Positions 25,474 through 34,025 of a stretch of DNA of 64,000 nt are shown here, piece after piece. A program made the position numbers and the translations under genes. The notes under the pieces are model-generated. The model had not been told where the DNA came from and made no database searches. It worked only from the letters and a program-made list of their open reading frames with translations. Position 1 is the stretch's first letter; each line of letters opens with the position of its first letter. Source of the stretch: Hyalangium versicolor (GTDB lineage: Bacteria > Myxococcota > Myxococcia > Myxococcales > Myxococcaceae); assembly GCF_020103695.1 (NCBI RefSeq), contig NZ_JAHXBF010000004.1, forward strand, positions 434,001 to 498,000, read 5' to 3'.

Positions 25474-27750
25474 TCAGGGAACCACTGGCAGTGCAGGTGA
25501 GGCGGACGGCACAGGGGCAGGCGCGGGGGTGGGGAGCGGAGCTTCGGAGGGCAGCAGCGCGCTGCACGTCTGCGCCGAGAGCCAGTGGCGTCCGCAGGCG
25601 AGCCGAGCCACCGGCGCACGCACCTGCCAGAGCACGGCACCGAGGACGATGAGCACGACGAGGAGCTTCACGAGCCCCGGCATCTTCTCCTCCTCCTCTC
25701 CCTCGGTCTCTTCGCCTCGGATGGCGGAGACGGTGGAGCGGAGCCTGTCGGTGCGATCGATGGTGGCGCCCTTGGGCAGCGGGGGCTTGCGGGTGATGAG
25801 CGAGGCGAGATCCGCGGTGAGCTTCAGCCGATCATTGAGCGCCCAGCCGGAGCCCTCCAGCAGCAGCGCGAGGTTGCGCCGCCGCAGCTTCAACCAGCCG
25901 AAGAGGCCCGACGGCAGCATGACGACAGCGGCGAGGGTGATGGCCACGGAGACGACATCCACCAGGGTGAGCGCCTTGGCCTGAGTCACGATGAAGGCCA
26001 GCGACGAGCCCACGGCCGCGAACGCGATGCCGCCCGCGGCGACGAGCCCTGCGGCGCCTCCCGGGACTGGAGCCGCGGCGGGAGCGGGCGTGGGTGCAGT
26101 GGCGGCGGTGGCGGCCACGGTGGAGGCGTGCGCATAGCCGCTCTCCAACTGGCTCTCGAAGGCCTTGTCTCCCGAGGCGGCGAAGGCCTCCGCCTTCGAG
26201 GTGATGAAGGCGCCGATGCGCTGGAAGGGGGTGATCATCGCCTCCCAGAGCGAGACGGGCTGGCGGAGGATCTCGGTGACGATGGCGTCGTACTCCTTGT
26301 CGGCCACGTCATAGAAGATGCCGCGCTTGCCCACCTCGAGGAGGTTGCTGCGCCCGCGGGTGACGGGGACGGCCACCTCATAGCCGGGGCCTCCATCCCT
26401 GGGCGTCACCTGGACATAGAGGATGCAGGTGGTGCCCTTGCTGGTGAGGGCCGAGTGCGCGGCGCGGGGATGGGCCAGCACCGCCAGCGTGTACTTGCGG
26501 CCTCCAAGGATGAGCGTTCCCTTCTCGAAGAGGGCGCGCTTCTGGGAGTGGTAGAGGTCCGGCATGCTGATGAAGTTGTTGGCGAACGTCAGCAGCCAGC
26601 GCTGATAGAGGATGAGGCGCTCCAACTCGGTGATGGCGTCCAGTTCCTCCTTGAGCGCGAGGTCCGCCTGGCTGGCAGTCTCGATGCGAGCCAGGTCCGC
26701 GTCGGCGATGGAGGACAGCTCGGCCACCATGCCGCGCACGGGGTTGGCGTCGAAGGCGGTCTGCCAGGCCAGCACGGCGTCGGCCTTGGCGGACATCTCC
26801 TTCCAGGCGGCATCGCTCAGCGTGTTCGCGTCTCCGGTGACGGGCGTGGCCACATCCTTGTGGAAGGCCTCCAGCGCCTCGAAGGCCGGTCCACGATAGA
26901 GCCGGGCCCAGGTGAGCACGCCCGAGGGCTCCAGCGGAGCGATGGGGAGCACTGACGCGGCCTTCTCCAACGCGGGGGTGTCTCCGAGCGCGCCCTCGAC
27001 CCGGCCGGCGGGGAGCTTGAGGCTGGCAGCGGCCTCGGGCTGGGCGGCGACCAGACGGCACTGGAGGAAGTACGCGTCCAGCAGCGGCTTCACGGCGGCA
27101 ATGCGCCGGGCCCGATCCAGGCTGGCTTCGCCCCAAACATGGGTGGAGGGCTTCTGGGCCATGTGGGTCAGCAGCGAGGCGCGCGCGTCCCGGAAGCGCT
27201 GGAGCATGGACGGATCGATGCCGGCCTGCCCCGCGCGGTTCTTCACCTCGGGGAACGCGGCCATGATGCGCGTGGCCAGCGCGCGCACGGGCTCCGGGAG
27301 GAACGGGAGCGCGACGATTCCATCGCCATTGAGGCCTGCGTCGCGGAGCACCTTCTCGCTGGCCCGCACCTGCTCCAGCGAGATGCGGGCGGTGTCTGTG
27401 GCCTTCAGTGCCTCGAGGATGCGCCGGGCGGCGGCGCGGATCTTCGCGGCCTCGGGCGAGAGCGTGTCGAGTTCGAGCACATCGCTCCGAGCGTCCGCTC
27501 CTTTATAGGACTGGAGGCGCTTCGCCGTGTACCTCACGGCATCACGGACCTCGGCGACGCGGATGCGCCCGTTGCTGTCGGCATCCATGAAGGACAGGAA
27601 GCGCGGATCGCACTGGAGCCCATCGAGCGGACAGGCGGTAGCGATCCACTGGGTCTCGGGGATGTCGATGGCCTCGACGAGCGCCGCGAAGTGGGGAATG
27701 TCGACCTGGAGGGAGCCGCCATAGCGGCGATAGACGAGTGGGGCAGGCAT
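25474..27750 (-). CDS. Large membrane protein with one EF-hand, function unknown
   Basis: A 758-residue protein starting at the ATG at 27750. Near residues 55-66 it has a perfect EF-hand loop, DADSNGRIRVAE (Asp1, Asp3, Asn5, Gly6, Ile8, Glu12), so calcium binding is likely. Residues 70-520 are helical and soluble-looking, with KRALFEKGTLILGGRKYTLA and YEVAVPVTRGRSNLLEVGKR. Ala/Pro-rich linker at about 560-590, then two hydrophobic segments (ALTLVDVVSVAITLAAVVML) and a C-terminal one (LVKLLVVLIVLGAVLWQV) after an acidic EEEEK run. A Pro/Ala tail ends the protein. I do not recognise the family. It is divergent to the AAA ATPase/DUF4276 pair with 172 bases between starts. Confidence 0.75.
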   Translation of the reverse strand: MPAPLVYRRYGGSLQVDIPHFAALVEAIDIPETQWIATACPLDGLQCDPRFLSFMDADSNGRIRVAEVRDAVRYTAKRLQSYKGADARSDVLELDTLSPEAAKIRAAARRILEALKATDTARISLEQVRASEKVLRDAGLNGDGIVALPFLPEPVRALATRIMAAFPEVKNRAGQAGIDPSMLQRFRDARASLLTHMAQKPSTHVWGEASLDRARRIAAVKPLLDAYFLQCRLVAAQPEAAASLKLPAGRVEGALGDTPALEKAASVLPIAPLEPSGVLTWARLYRGPAFEALEAFHKDVATPVTGDANTLSDAAWKEMSAKADAVLAWQTAFDANPVRGMVAELSSIADADLARIETASQADLALKEELDAITELERLILYQRWLLTFANNFISMPDLYHSQKRALFEKGTLILGGRKYTLAVLAHPRAAHSALTSKGTTCILYVQVTPRDGGPGYEVAVPVTRGRSNLLEVGKRGIFYDVADKEYDAIVTEILRQPVSLWEAMITPFQRIGAFITSKAEAFAASGDKAFESQLESGYAHASTVAATAATAPTPAPAAAPVPGGAAGLVAAGGIAFAAVGSSLAFIVTQAKALTLVDVVSVAITLAAVVMLPSGLFGWLKLRRRNLALLLEGSGWALNDRLKLTADLASLITRKPPLPKGATIDRTDRLRSTVSAIRGEETEGEEEEKMPGLVKLLVVLIVLGAVLWQVRAPVARLACGRHWLSAQTCSALLPSEAPLPTPAPAPVPSASPALPVVP

Positions 27751-27922
27751 GCGCGCGCGCAAGCAAGCACAACTCTTGCCAATCTTCACGCGTCGTGTGC
27801 GCCGTCCCTGGAAGGCGCTCTCCACATGGAGCCTGTGCCGCTGGTCATCTCATGGCACGATGCGCCGCGACGCTGCTTTCGGGCGAATCACGGCTCGGAG
27901 CGCCTCCCATGGAGAAGTCCTG

Positions 27923-29155
27923 ATGCCATCGTCTGAGAGCCCCAGACAGACGAACCTCAGCTTGAAGAGCCGCCTTCCCTTTCTGACGCGGGTGGCGCTT
28001 CGCAACTACCGCAGCATCGGAGTTTGTGATGTTCAACTGGGGCCACTCACGTTTCTCGTGGGCCCGAATGGCTCGGGAAAGAGCAACTTCCTGGATGCAC
28101 TGAGGCTCACGACGGATGCGCTGCGAACCACCCTCGATCATGCCCTGAGAGATCGTGGAGGAGTCCACGAGGTACGGCGCAGGTCCAGCGGTCATCCGAC
28201 GAACTTCGCCATCCGGATCGACTTCCAGTTGCAGGACACCACGCGGGGCTACTTCTCGTTTGAAGTCGGCGCCCGCTCCCATGGGGACTACGCGGTCCAG
28301 CGCGAAGAGTGTGCGGTGGGTGACTCTCGCTACCTCGTGAAGGAAGGCGAGGTCGTCATCAAACCTGCGGAGGTCGTGCCCCCTGGCTCAGCGGACCGCC
28401 TGTACCTCGTCAACGCCGCGGGCCTGCCCCAGTTCCGCCCCGTGTTCGACGTTCTCTCGAACATGGGGTTCTACAATCTCGCTCCGGACAAGATCAAAGC
28501 GCTGCAATCCCCCGACAAGGGAGAGTTGCTCGCACGCGATGGGTCCAACCTGTCGAGCGTGCTCGAGCGTCTCGAGACGCTCGATACAGGTGCCACCAAG
28601 CAGCGGATCGAAGAGTACCTCAGCAAGATCGTCCCAGGGCTCAAGGGGGTGGACTCCAAGCGTGTTGGGCACATGGAGACCCTCGAGTTCCGCCAGCAGG
28701 TGGAGGGCGCGAAGGATCCCTGGCGCTTCCCCGCCATCAACATGTCCGATGGGACCCTGCGTGCGCTCGGCGTGCTGGTGGCGCTCCTGCAAGCACGGGT
28801 CGAAGAGCGGATCCGCGTCGTCGGCATCGAGGAGCCAGAGGTGGCGCTGCACCCGGCAGCAGCGGGCATCCTCCGTGACGCGCTCCGCGATGGCTCTCGG
28901 TATGCCCAGGTCATCGTCACGAGCCACAGTCCGGAACTGCTCGATACCTATGACGTCCGCGCGGAGGAGATCGTCTCCGTGGTGGACGATCAAGGCAGGA
29001 CCCTCATCACCCCACTGGATGAGGCCACTCGTTCCACGCTGAAGGACCGGCTCTACACCGCGGGGGAGTTGCTCAAGGCAAACCAGCTCACCGCCGATCG
29101 CGATGCCGCGCCGGACCCCAAGCAACTCCATCTCTTCGGCACGGAGGCCGAATGA
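27923..29155 (+). CDS. AAA/ABC-type ATPase (OLD/RecF-like), partner of DUF4276 protein
   Basis: A 410-residue ATPase. Start at the ATG at 27923, which has GGAG 8 bases upstream; the open frame further upstream has no codon signal. Walker A GPNGSGKSNF near residue 47, a long coiled/helical insertion, then signature NMSDGTLRALG, Walker B VVGIEEPEVALHP and the switch IVTSHSPELLD identify an AAA_21/OLD-type SMC-like ATPase. Such ATPases sense invading DNA or phage proteins in defence systems (OLD, Gabija, PARIS). It overlaps the DUF4276 gene by four bases (ATGA), so the two proteins are surely partners. It is transcribed away from the EF-hand membrane protein. Confidence 0.88.
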   Translation: MPSSESPRQTNLSLKSRLPFLTRVALRNYRSIGVCDVQLGPLTFLVGPNGSGKSNFLDALRLTTDALRTTLDHALRDRGGVHEVRRRSSGHPTNFAIRIDFQLQDTTRGYFSFEVGARSHGDYAVQREECAVGDSRYLVKEGEVVIKPAEVVPPGSADRLYLVNAAGLPQFRPVFDVLSNMGFYNLAPDKIKALQSPDKGELLARDGSNLSSVLERLETLDTGATKQRIEEYLSKIVPGLKGVDSKRVGHMETLEFRQQVEGAKDPWRFPAINMSDGTLRALGVLVALLQARVEERIRVVGIEEPEVALHPAAAGILRDALRDGSRYAQVIVTSHSPELLDTYDVRAEEIVSVVDDQGRTLITPLDEATRSTLKDRLYTAGELLKANQLTADRDAAPDPKQLHLFGTEAE

Positions 29156-29748
29156 AGGTCGGGCTCATCGTCGAAGGGCATGGAGAGGAACGGTCCGTTC
29201 CCCTCCTCCTCAGGCGGGTGCTGCAGGAACTGGAGCCCGCTCTGCATCCGGACCTGCTCCCGGCCTACCGGGTGTCCCAAGGGAAGCTCGTCAAGCGGGA
29301 GGAGTTCGAGCGCGCCCTTGAACTCATGGCCCGGAGGGTCGGCAGTGACGGGCGCATTCTCGTCCTGCTCGATGCGGACGACGATCTCCCTTGCGTGCTC
29401 GGCCCCAGACTCCTCGATTGGGCACGCAGCTACCGGCCTGATCGCGATACCTCCGTCGTCGTCGCGAAGCATGAGTACGAAGCATGGTTTCTGACGGCTG
29501 CTGCCTCTCTGCGTGGAAAGCGGGGGCTGCCTGAGGATCTCGATCCTCCCGCTACCCCTGAGAGCATTCGCGACGCCAAGGGTTGGTTGCATCATCGAAT
29601 GCAGGACGGTTACAGCGAGACGCTGGACCAACCAGCCCTGACCGGTGTCTTCGACCTGAGGGCCGCGCGACTATCGGATTCCTTCGACAAGTTCTTCCGA
29701 GAAGTCGGGCGCTTGTTCGGCGTCTCCGTTCCTCCTCGCGGACCCTGA
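29152..29748 (+). CDS. DUF4276 TOPRIM-like nuclease partner
   Basis: A 198-residue protein with the TOPRIM-like residues of DUF4276: an N-terminal VGLIVEGHGEERSVPLLL (Glu of VEG), then ILVLLDADDDLPCVLG (the DxD) and VVVAKHEYEAWFLTAAASL. In OLD, Gabija and PARIS systems a TOPRIM nuclease acts with an SMC-like ATPase; in PARIS the second protein is DUF4435, a relative. DUF4276 proteins are known as frequent partners of AAA ATPases but I know of no worked-out mechanism for this pair. Translation is coupled to the ATPase by an ATGA overlap. 96 bases separate its stop from the HelD-like gene. Confidence 0.85.
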   Translation: MKVGLIVEGHGEERSVPLLLRRVLQELEPALHPDLLPAYRVSQGKLVKREEFERALELMARRVGSDGRILVLLDADDDLPCVLGPRLLDWARSYRPDRDTSVVVAKHEYEAWFLTAAASLRGKRGLPEDLDPPATPESIRDAKGWLHHRMQDGYSETLDQPALTGVFDLRAARLSDSFDKFFREVGRLFGVSVPPRGP

Positions 29749-29844
29749 ACTCCAGGCATTATCCAAACTAGCAAATCCCCAAGGAAATTCAAGGGGTTGA
29801 CCAATCCGTCGCCAGAGTTCACCTTGCGCCTCGGCGAGGACTCC

Positions 29845-31953
29845 ATGAGCGAGCCGAAGGAAGAACTCAGCGCACAGGCGCGAGCTGTCATCGCGGAGGA
29901 AGAGGCACTGCTGGGGCGCGTGCACTCGGCGCTCCAAGCGGCACGCATCCGGGCCAGCCGAGGCACGGACCGCAGCGCGCTGCTCGCGCGGCTCACCGAA
30001 TTGCGTGACGAGGCCAGCACTGCCGTCGAGAGCGACCTGCCCTCCCTGTTCCAGCAGTTGGACAACACGCGCACGCTCTTCGAGCGGGACGACGTGGCGA
30101 AGCTGCCCGAACCCCACACGCCCTACTTCGCGCACTTGCGTCTGCGGCGGCATGAGGCGGACACCGCGCAGGAGTACCTGCTGGGGCGCACCACCTTCAC
30201 GGACGCCGAGGCGGGCGTGCGCATCATCGACTGGCGCTTCGCCCCCGTGGCCCGCGTCTTCTATGGCTACGAGGAGGGTGACGACTACGAGGAGTATTTC
30301 GGCGATCGGCTCGCCGAGGGCGTCGTCGAGGCCCGGCGGCTGGTAGTCATCGAGCGCGGCGTACTGACCCGCATCCGCGCCGGAGCGCTCCATCTGGAAC
30401 GGACTCCCGACGGAACCTGGCACGAGGCCGGCAGCATCACCTCCGTGCTCTCGGGCGGAGCGGGGACGGCCGTGCGCGCCGGCAGCCTCGGTGTGGGCAT
30501 GGGCGAGGCCGGCCGGGCTGCCCGGTTCGATGTCACCGCCCAGCTCGATGCCGAACAGTTCCAGGCCCTCCAGGTCGCGGCGGATCAACCGCTGCTCGTA
30601 CTGGGCAGCGCCGGCAGCGGAAAGACGACCGTGGCCCTGCACCGGCTGGCGAAGATCACCTTCGATCTGCGTGCGGCCTCGGCGCCCTCGAAGATGAAGG
30701 TCATCGTCCCCGAGGAGGGTCTGGCACGGCTGTCCAAGCGGCTGCTCGCACCGCTGGAGCTGCGCAACGTGTCCGTGGAGACGCTCGATGCGTGGGCCTA
30801 TGCCACGGCGTGCACGGCGTTCGGGGTGAAGTCCATCGCACTGTCCGCGGACAAGCCGGCGCTCACCTCACGGCTCAAGCGGCACCCGGCGCTGCGGCCC
30901 GTGCTGGAGCGCCAACTGGGCAAGCGCAAACTGTCGGATCCAACGCTGAAGCGCCTGCGCAAGCGGCTCGCGGAGGTCCTCACCGACCGGACGCTGTTGG
31001 CCGAGGTGGTGGCCGCATCGCAGGGAGACCTGCCCACCACGGCCATCGACGACACGGTGCGCCACACCATGCTCCAGCTCGCCACTCCGCTGCCGCAGGA
31101 GTTCGAAGGCTACGATCCAGAAGCCCTGGTCACAGTGGATGGGCTCGCCGTGGAGCAGTCCACGCCGGACGAGCTGGCGGGCACCGTGGACGTAGAGGAC
31201 CTGCCGCTGCTGCTCTTCCTCAAGATGCGGCACGGGCACCTGGGCACGGATCCGCTGGCGCACGCCGTGCTCGACGAAGCGGAGGACTTCTCCCTCTTCG
31301 AGCTGGCCGTGGTGAGCCAGCAACTGGGCAAGACGAAGAGCTGTACGCTCGCGGGCGACGAGATGCAGCAGACGACGACGAGCTTCGCCGGCTGGCCCGC
31401 GGCCCTGGCGGAGCTGGGCGTCAAGGACGCGGCGACGGTGCGGCTCTCGGTGTCCTACCGCTGCCCCCGGCCCGTCATCGAGCTGGCGCGGCACGTCCTG
31501 GGGACCCTGGCACCCGAGTCTCCTCCCAAGAACGCGCGCGACGGCGTGCCGGTGGGCTTCCACCACTTCCCCGAGGAGGCGCAGGCCTGGCTCTTCGTCC
31601 GGGACGCACTGAAGGACCTGCTCGACCGCGAGCCGCGCGCCTCGGTGGCCGTCATCGCCAGCAGCCCCGAGGCCGCGCGCGCCTTCCACAAGGTGGTGGA
31701 CGACATGGGCTCCGTGCGCCTGGTGCTCACGGGAGACTTCTCCTTCGAGCCGGGCGTGGATGTCACGGACGTGGAGAGCATCAAGGGCCTCGAGTTCGAC
31801 TACGTCATCCTCCCGGATGCCACCGCGCGCGCCTGGCCGCAGAACGACGAGGCTCGCCGCAAGCTGCACGTGGCCATCACCCGCGCCTCGCACCAGCTCT
31901 GGGTCATCTCCTCGGGTGTCCGCTCGCGACTGTTGCCTGCGCCCCAGGCCTGA
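29845..31953 (+). CDS. HelD-like UvrD-superfamily helicase
   Basis: A 702-residue protein. The ATG at 29845 has a GCGAGGA site at a good distance and is preferred to the TTG at 29797. The N-terminal coiled-coil (about 1-90) is followed by the HelD-specific segment DAEAGVRIIDWRFAPVARVF and TRIRAGAL. Walker A GSAGSGKTTVALHRL lies near 254, with motif II in HAVLDEAEDFSLFEL, motif III LAGDEMQQT and the C-terminal motifs SYRCPRPVIELA, GLEFDYVIL and HVAITRASHQLW. HelD proteins bind RNA polymerase and release stalled complexes; other members are general UvrD-like helicases. Whether it belongs functionally to the preceding AAA/DUF4276 pair or is an independent housekeeping gene is open. Confidence 0.85.
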   Translation: MSEPKEELSAQARAVIAEEEALLGRVHSALQAARIRASRGTDRSALLARLTELRDEASTAVESDLPSLFQQLDNTRTLFERDDVAKLPEPHTPYFAHLRLRRHEADTAQEYLLGRTTFTDAEAGVRIIDWRFAPVARVFYGYEEGDDYEEYFGDRLAEGVVEARRLVVIERGVLTRIRAGALHLERTPDGTWHEAGSITSVLSGGAGTAVRAGSLGVGMGEAGRAARFDVTAQLDAEQFQALQVAADQPLLVLGSAGSGKTTVALHRLAKITFDLRAASAPSKMKVIVPEEGLARLSKRLLAPLELRNVSVETLDAWAYATACTAFGVKSIALSADKPALTSRLKRHPALRPVLERQLGKRKLSDPTLKRLRKRLAEVLTDRTLLAEVVAASQGDLPTTAIDDTVRHTMLQLATPLPQEFEGYDPEALVTVDGLAVEQSTPDELAGTVDVEDLPLLLFLKMRHGHLGTDPLAHAVLDEAEDFSLFELAVVSQQLGKTKSCTLAGDEMQQTTTSFAGWPAALAELGVKDAATVRLSVSYRCPRPVIELARHVLGTLAPESPPKNARDGVPVGFHHFPEEAQAWLFVRDALKDLLDREPRASVAVIASSPEAARAFHKVVDDMGSVRLVLTGDFSFEPGVDVTDVESIKGLEFDYVILPDATARAWPQNDEARRKLHVAITRASHQLWVISSGVRSRLLPAPQA

Positions 31954-32099
31954 TTGCAGCCTCGGAAGCGCCAGGATTCGGACGAATCCCCGGCGTCCTT
32001 CGCGAGACATTCGTCGGGTGGAGATCACTCCCACGCCGCGCGGCTTGGGCGTCTCGGGCCTGTGGTTACCCTGAGCACATCCTCAAAGGAGGAACCTGC

Positions 32100-32513
32100 A
32101 TGTCGAACGAGGTCCGGACACCTCCCGATGTGAGCGCTGAGACTCCCGAAACTCCCCCCGCAGCGCAGGCCCCCGCGCCACAACCCTCACCGAGCGTCAG
32201 TGACACCGGCGCGGTGAGTGCGCGCAAACGAGGCAAGGCAGGCCCGAGTGCTCGGAAGCGCACCACGGCCGCACGCCGCAAGCCGGAGAAGAAGGTGCCT
32301 CCGTCCCAGAAGAAGACGGCGAAGAAGGCAGCGGGCACCAAGGGCCGGCTCAAGTCCTCGACCGAGGCCTCGGGGCGCAGGAAATCCCCCGCGAAGCGCA
32401 CTGCGGGCAGCAAGCCGACCGCCGCACGGAGGAAGACGCCCAAGAAGTCCAACGCCCGGAAGGCGGCTCCGGCTCGGAAGGCGGCTCGGGCAAAGCGAAG
32501 CGCAGGGCGCTAG
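32100..32513 (+). CDS. Histone H1-like Lys/Ala/Pro-rich basic protein
   Basis: A 137-residue protein with an excellent ribosome site (AAAGGAGG, 8 bases before the ATG). The first 40 residues are acidic/neutral and Pro-rich (TPPDVSAETPETPPAAQ); the rest is an extremely basic low-complexity tail made of Lys/Arg-Ala-Pro-Ser-Thr words such as SQKKTAKKA, ARRKTPKK and ARKAARAKR. It resembles the C-terminal domain of eukaryotic histone H1 and the bacterial HU/H1-like tails, so DNA or RNA compaction is inferred. It stands alone, 146 bases after the HelD gene, and is probably nucleoid-associated. Confidence 0.8.
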   Translation: MSNEVRTPPDVSAETPETPPAAQAPAPQPSPSVSDTGAVSARKRGKAGPSARKRTTAARRKPEKKVPPSQKKTAKKAAGTKGRLKSSTEASGRRKSPAKRTAGSKPTAARRKTPKKSNARKAAPARKAARAKRSAGR

Positions 32514-32563
32514 CGGTCCCCCGCTGAACGTGCAGCCCGCGGGCGGCGGACATGAACCGAACT

Positions 32564-32580
32564 TGTATGCCTAGCATACA
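32564..32580. promoter_or_regulatory. Palindromic operator candidate TGTATGC-CTA-GCATACA
   Basis: Seven-base perfect inverted arms with a 3-base centre, A/T-rich in a GC-rich region and lying in the gap after the H1-like gene and 151 bases before the alpha/beta hydrolase ATG. The size and symmetry fit a dimeric TetR/GntR/MarR-type repressor site, probably controlling the hydrolase. No regulator gene lies next to it. Confidence 0.5.
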
Positions 32581-32676
32581 GGTTGGCTCGAACCGCGCCC
32601 GGAGGGGACCTCCTTCACGCTGGTGGGTGAGCCCTCGAGCCGAGGATGCGGTCAGCAGGCTCCCGGGTGGCGGCTT

Positions 32677-32704
32677 TCTCCTTCAGGGACTCGCCTGAAG
32701 GAGA
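32677..32704 (+). other. Perfect 11-bp stem-loop just upstream of the hydrolase gene
   Basis: TCTCCTTCAGG at 32677-32687 pairs with CCTGAAGGAGA at 32694-32704 around GACTCG. It lies 27 bases before the ATG at 32731, whose own AGGAG follows shortly after. The 3' side lacks a T-run (it reads TTAGATGCC), so it could be either a terminator for the H1-like transcript or a leader hairpin sequestering an upstream ribosome site (the AAGGAG in its own arm). Confidence 0.55.
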
Positions 32705-32730
32705 TTAGATGCCTCGCCAGGAGCCATCCG

Positions 32731-33828
32731 ATGACCAGCGCGAACCTCCTGCCGGGAATCTCGTCCTCGAAGCTCACCACCCGCCGCCTCGGGACGCACC
32801 TGCTGTCGAGCGGTGCTCCCAATGGCGAGCCCATCATCCTCATCCACGGCAACGTCTCCTCGGCCCGCTTCTATGAGGAGCTCATGCTCGCGATGCCTCC
32901 GCGCTACCGGTGCCTCGCTCCGGACCTGCGAGGCTATGGCGACTCGGATCGCGCGCCCATCGACGCGACGCGCGGCATGCGCGACTTCTCCGATGACCTG
33001 TTCGAGTTCCTGAGCCATACGCAAGTGCTCGCCTCAGGCCGGAAGGTGCACCTGCTCGGCTGGTCCGCGGGTGGAGGCGTGGCGATGCAGTTCACCATCG
33101 ACCACCCGGAGCTCGTGGCCTCCTTGGTCCTCATGGCGCCGGTATCTCCCCATGGCTTCGGCGGAACCAAGGGCCTGGACGGAACACCGTGCTGGCCGGA
33201 CTTCGCCGGGTCCGGAGCCGGCGGAGCCAACCCGGAGTTCGTCAAGCGCATCGCCAGCCAGGACGCCTCCGAAGAGAGCCCCTTCTGCCCGCGCAACGTG
33301 ATGAACCAGTTCTATTTCAAACCGCCCTTCCGGGTGCCTCGCACGCGAGAGGACGTGCTCGTCGGCGAGATGCTCAAGATGGCCATCGGCGACGGCACCT
33401 ATCCCGGCAACATGGAGCCCTCGACGCACTGGCCGGGTGTGGCGCCGGGCACGCGAGGCATGAACAACGCCCTGTCCGGCCGCTACTGCAACCTCACCGC
33501 GCTGGTGGACGTCTCGCCGCGCCCACCGGTGCTCTGGATCCGAGGGGATTCGGATCAGATCGTCTCGGACAGCTCGCTCTTCGACTTCGGACAGCTCGGC
33601 AAGTTAGGCCTGGTGCCCGGCTGGCCGGGTGACTCCGTGTTCCCCGCCCAACCCATGGTGGCCCAGACACGCGCGGTGCTCGACCAGTACCGCGCTCGCG
33701 GCGGCACCGTGCGCGAAGAGGTGCTCGCGGGCGTGGGCCACTCGCCGCACCTCGAAGCACCCGACGCGTTTCTCTCGTTGCTCGTGTCCTTCCTGGAAAC
33801 AGTGCCGCCGCACGAAAACACCATGTGA
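32731..33828 (+). CDS. Alpha/beta-hydrolase
   Basis: A 365-residue protein starting at the ATG at 32731 (AGGAG 8 bases before). The alpha/beta-hydrolase landmarks are intact: oxyanion HG in PIILIHGNVSSARFYEEL, LRGYGDSD, nucleophile elbow GWSAGGGVAMQF (GxSxG, Ser), the acid in LWIRGDSDQIVSD and the catalytic His in GVGHSPHLEAPDAFL. A cap domain of about 100 residues lies between the nucleophile and acid. The family includes esterases, epoxide hydrolases and haloperoxidases; the substrate cannot be told. It is a single-gene unit with a palindromic operator candidate and a hairpin upstream, so it is likely inducible. Confidence 0.88.
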   Translation: MTSANLLPGISSSKLTTRRLGTHLLSSGAPNGEPIILIHGNVSSARFYEELMLAMPPRYRCLAPDLRGYGDSDRAPIDATRGMRDFSDDLFEFLSHTQVLASGRKVHLLGWSAGGGVAMQFTIDHPELVASLVLMAPVSPHGFGGTKGLDGTPCWPDFAGSGAGGANPEFVKRIASQDASEESPFCPRNVMNQFYFKPPFRVPRTREDVLVGEMLKMAIGDGTYPGNMEPSTHWPGVAPGTRGMNNALSGRYCNLTALVDVSPRPPVLWIRGDSDQIVSDSSLFDFGQLGKLGLVPGWPGDSVFPAQPMVAQTRAVLDQYRARGGTVREEVLAGVGHSPHLEAPDAFLSLLVSFLETVPPHENTM

Positions 33829-34025
33829 GGCTTGCCTCCATCCGAGGCATCTATCCGCCGAGGTACGCCAGGGGGAGAGACCCGCGGCAGATCCTGTCGC
33901 CGCGCGGCATTTTTCCGCTGCGGATCCGCGAAGAGTGCGGCGCGCGTTCACCTCCGCGCAGACACTCCCCGTTGACGTTTCCGAGCAGCGAGCGCTCCAT
34001 AGGGAGGATCAGAAAGGGGTGACTC

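Noticed and set aside
30792-32513. One 573-codon frame joining the HelD region and the H1-like protein
   Set aside because: The part before 32100 is another frame of the HelD gene; the H1-like gene has its own strong ribosome site and ATG at 32100.
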